Source: Candidatus Nanopelagicaceae bacterium (lineage in GTDB: Bacteria; Actinomycetota; Actinomycetes; Nanopelagicales; Nanopelagicaceae). Taken from it: a stretch of DNA of 9,821 nucleotides. The number at the start of each line of letters is the position of its first letter. Position 1 is the first letter of the stretch. Positions 8,080 through 9,821 of the stretch are shown here, piece after piece. The position numbers and the translations under genes were made by a program. The notes under the pieces were generated by a model. The model did no database searches, was not told the origin of the DNA, and saw nothing but the letters and a program-made list of their open reading frames with translations. The stretch spans positions 1 to 9,821 of the forward strand of contig CANESA010000016.1 in NCBI GenBank assembly GCA_947440735.1. Reading direction: 5' to 3'.

Positions 8080-8850
8080 TTACCTCTCCTCTTTAACTGT
8101 TGGATCGACATTATCGAGTTGGAAGTTTGCAGATTCAATAACATCACCACGTGCCTTAAGCGTTGCAGAGATCGACGTTGGTGCAGGTGTTCCATCTGGA
8201 AGAAGTGCTGGGACATCAACTGCATTGTGAAGGGCGTACACACCTGGACCTGGAAGTCCGGCAGCATCACCTAATGAACCGGTACGAAAACGTGCAATTG
8301 CTTGCTCGCGTTGTGATGGTCGGTGATTTGTGCGCTGATGGTGAGCTAAGACCATCGCACCGAGTGCTGCTGTAATCAGAAGCGCTGAAATAACTTCGAA
8401 TGGGAAGACGTAATCTGAAAATAGCAGGATGGCAATTCCTTCAACATTTCCATCAGCATTTGCTAGCTCTAAGCCAACGAAAGAGCGGCCCATAGTTGCT
8501 CGGCCAATGAGGGCAATCATCAATCCACCGAATCCAACAGCTGCTGTGATTGCAATCCAACGCAGACCCTTAATTGTCTCAACGAGAGAATCTGATGCAT
8601 CGACGCCAACCAACATCAAGATAAAGAGGAAGAGCATCATGACTGCGCCTGTGTAGACAACGATCTGAACAATTCCAAGGAAGAGAGCTTCCTGAGCAAT
8701 ATAGAAAATCGCCAAAGTGATCATTACCCAAGCAAGTAATAGCGCTGAGTGGACCGCCTTCTTTACAAGAAGCATTCCGAGAGCTGACACCACTGAAAGT
8801 GGAGCAAGTGCCCAGAATAAAATCGCTTCGGGTGTGGCAATTTCTAACAT
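8080..8850 (-). CDS. nuoJ: NADH-quinone oxidoreductase subunit J with actinobacterial C-terminal tail
   Basis: A 256-residue complex I membrane subunit. The first 170 residues hold five helices, including the conserved third helix around 60-80 (VQIVVYTGAVMMLFLF) with Tyr67 and Gly68, which in complex I structures carries the pi-bulge thought to couple quinone reduction to proton movement. Residues 171-256 form a hydrophilic tail beyond the roughly 180-residue E. coli protein. It contains GPGVYALHNAVDVP and PALLPDGTPAP, which I recognise as typical of actinobacterial NuoJ. The tail follows the last helix; its role is unknown. The ATG overlaps the nuoI stop as TAATG, with a purine-rich AAGGGGG (8866 to 8860) about nine bases upstream. 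The TAA is followed directly by the nuoK GTG. Confidence 0.95.
   Translation of the reverse strand: MLEIATPEAILFWALAPLSVVSALGMLLVKKAVHSALLLAWVMITLAIFYIAQEALFLGIVQIVVYTGAVMMLFLFILMLVGVDASDSLVETIKGLRWIAITAAVGFGGLMIALIGRATMGRSFVGLELANADGNVEGIAILLFSDYVFPFEVISALLITAALGAMVLAHHQRTNHRPSQREQAIARFRTGSLGDAAGLPGPGVYALHNAVDVPALLPDGTPAPTSISATLKARGDVIESANFQLDNVDPTVKEER
8083..8091 (-). promoter_or_regulatory. Shine-Dalgarno site deciding the GTG start of nuoK
   Basis: GAGGAGAGG runs on the minus strand from 8091 to 8083, within the last codons of nuoJ (Glu-Glu-Arg). GAGGAG is six bases from the GTG at 8079. This supports GTG as the real nuoK start. Confidence 0.7.
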
Positions 8851-9470
8851 TACTTACTGCCCCCTTCTTGTGAAGGGTGAGCAGTTGTTACATCGCCGTT
8901 GTAATAATTTGTATCAGTCATACCTGGATACATTGGGTGTGGAGGTTGGAGCATTCCAGCGCGCAAAGGTGCAAGTAAATCTTCTTTTTCAAAGATTAAC
9001 TTTTCACGTGAAGTATCAGCCAATTCATACTCATTTGTCATTGTGAGAGCGCGTGTTGGACATGCTTCGATGCAGAGACCGCAGAAAACACAACGCAGAT
9101 AATTAATCTGATACACCTTTCCATAACGCTCTCCAGGTGACATCTGATTCTCTGGAGTGTTATCAGCACCTTCAACAAAGATCGCATCGGCAGGACATGC
9201 CCATGCACAGAGTTCGCATCCAATACATTTCTCTAAGCCATCTGCGTGACGGTTGAGTTGGTGGCGTCCGTGAAAACGTTCCTCTGTAGGTGCCTTTACA
9301 TCAGGGTAGGCAACTGTGAGGTTCTTCTTAAAGATAGAGCTAAAGGTGACCCAGAATCCCTTTGCTTGTTGAAAGAGTGATCCTGGACCCGGCTGATCTA
9401 CTTCGACGAATGGAACATCGTCAACGTTGGCAGGGGTCCCTAATTTCTTTGGCTCGATGGGGTTACTCAC
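8850..9470 (-). CDS. nuoI: NADH-quinone oxidoreductase subunit I (two [4Fe-4S] ferredoxin-type)
   Basis: A 206-residue peripheral-arm subunit of complex I carrying clusters N6a and N6b, which relay electrons toward NuoB and the quinone. The two complete CxxCxxCxxxCP motifs are [12 protein letters not shown] (Cys82, 85, 88, 92) and [12 protein letters not shown] (Cys127, 130, 133, 137). The [18 protein letters not shown] approach and the [14 protein letters not shown] linker are typical NuoI. The C-terminal [17 protein letters not shown] stretch resembles actinobacterial members. I chose GTG at 9470 as start: AGGAGA lies five bases upstream and the overlap with nuoH is only eight bases. The frame stays open to an ATG at 9590, but that would add 40 residues overlapping the NuoH C-terminal codons with no family resemblance. 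The first 30 residues are a polar, Pro-rich lead before the helix that lies on the membrane. Confidence 0.95.
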   Translation of the reverse strand: MSNPIEPKKLGTPANVDDVPFVEVDQPGPGSLFQQAKGFWVTFSSIFKKNLTVAYPDVKAPTEERFHGRHQLNRHADGLEKCIGCELCAWACPADAIFVEGADNTPENQMSPGERYGKVYQINYLRCVFCGLCIEACPTRALTMTNEYELADTSREKLIFEKEDLLAPLRAGMLQPPHPMYPGMTDTNYYNGDVTTAHPSQEGGSK

Positions 9471-9821
9471 TCTTATCTCCTGACTGAGTTGAAGCGTTGA
9501 ATGATGAAACACCTGGAAGAGATGGGATTGGGAAATCTGGGGATTCACCTTCGGGAAGTGGCTCGTCAGATTTCTTTTTACTCCGCTCAAAGAGAGAGCT
9601 CACCGCACTTCCGACTAAGACAAGTCCCACAGCAAATGCAACGATGACAATGCGTGATGCACCTTGTTGTTGAATTACACGCAAAGTTGCAACGATGAGA
9701 ATCCAAAGAAGAGATACTGGAATCAATACCTTCCAGCCAAACTTCATGAACTGGTCGTAACGAAGACGTGGAAGAGTTGCGCGTAGCCACATAAAGATAA
9801 AGAAGAAGATATTAACTTTGA
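9463..9821 (-). CDS. nuoH: NADH-quinone oxidoreductase subunit H, C-terminal part, 5' end outside window
   Basis: The last 119 codons (118 residues plus stop) of a membrane subunit that normally exceeds 320 residues. The frame is open to the window edge at 9821, and the ATG at 9792 is internal. The conserved NuoH segment [22 protein letters not shown] is present up to the final helices; it matches the WLRASLPRPRYDQLM region of E. coli NuoH that lies at the quinone-channel interface. Two membrane helices follow (about [17 protein letters not shown] and [17 protein letters not shown]), then a polar tail of about 40 residues containing DFPIPSLPG. Actinobacterial NuoH proteins commonly end with a FPVPPLPG-like motif. 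NuoH forms, with NuoB and NuoD, the quinone-binding cavity and the start of the proton path. The TAA at 9465-9463 overlaps the start of nuoI by eight bases. Confidence 0.95.
   Translation of the reverse strand, partial: KVNIFFFIFMWLRATLPRLRYDQFMKFGWKVLIPVSLLWILIVATLRVIQQQGASRIVIVAFAVGLVLVGSAVSSLFERSKKKSDEPLPEGESPDFPIPSLPGVSSFNASTQSGDKSE
9476..9481 (-). promoter_or_regulatory. Shine-Dalgarno site deciding the GTG start of nuoI
   Basis: AGGAGA on the minus strand (9481 to 9476) is five bases before the GTG at 9470 and lies within the last nuoH codons. It argues against the longer open frame that begins at 9590. Confidence 0.7.

Noticed and set aside
7906..8274. 122-codon open frame on the plus strand opposite nuoK and nuoJ
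   Set aside because: It spans two well-supported genes on the minus strand, has no ribosome site that I can see and no recognisable domain.

Overview
The window reads as an ordinary, very compact stretch of chromosome from a low-GC actinobacterium. Base composition looks like mid-40s percent G+C by eye, not computed. The actinobacterial assignment rests on protein features recalled from the family: the long soluble tail of NuoJ with its GPGVYALHNAVD and PALLPDGTP blocks, the Pro-rich end of NuoH, the VPGS-type loop in NuoN, and a polyprenyl synthetase directly behind nuoN, an arrangement I recall from Streptomyces. Low GC combined with almost no intergenic DNA suggests a streamlined free-living lineage such as the freshwater acI/Nanopelagicales group. 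That is an inference; no marker gene here proves it.

Left part (1-1890, plus strand): the 3' part of a ribokinase gene, then yajQ (a YajQ/UPF0234 nucleotide-binding protein) and rarD (a ten-helix EamA-type transporter). The gaps are 22 and 2 bases, so the three probably share a transcript.

Right part (1858-9821, minus strand): the distal half of a nuo operon, transcribed right to left as nuoH (partial), nuoI, nuoJ, nuoK, nuoL, nuoM and nuoN, followed by a long-chain trans-polyprenyl diphosphate synthase. Neighbouring genes abut, overlap by 1-8 bases or lie 2 bases apart, so they are almost certainly co-transcribed and translationally coupled. NuoH and NuoJ-N are membrane-arm subunits of proton-pumping NADH:quinone oxidoreductase (complex I). 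NuoI carries the two [4Fe-4S] clusters that pass electrons toward the quinone site. The terminal gene would make the isoprenoid tail of the quinone (menaquinone in most actinobacteria) that complex I reduces. The operon therefore appears to link the enzyme with supply of its lipid substrate.

The two gene blocks converge and overlap by 33 bases at 1858-1890. Non-coding DNA in the whole window is only 26 bases (472-493, 983-984, 7778-7779). I see no RNA genes, mobile elements, repeats, CRISPR arrays or convincing terminators, and no sign of an undescribed system. The findings below are modest: gene-junction architecture, lineage-specific protein extensions and one start-site correction.
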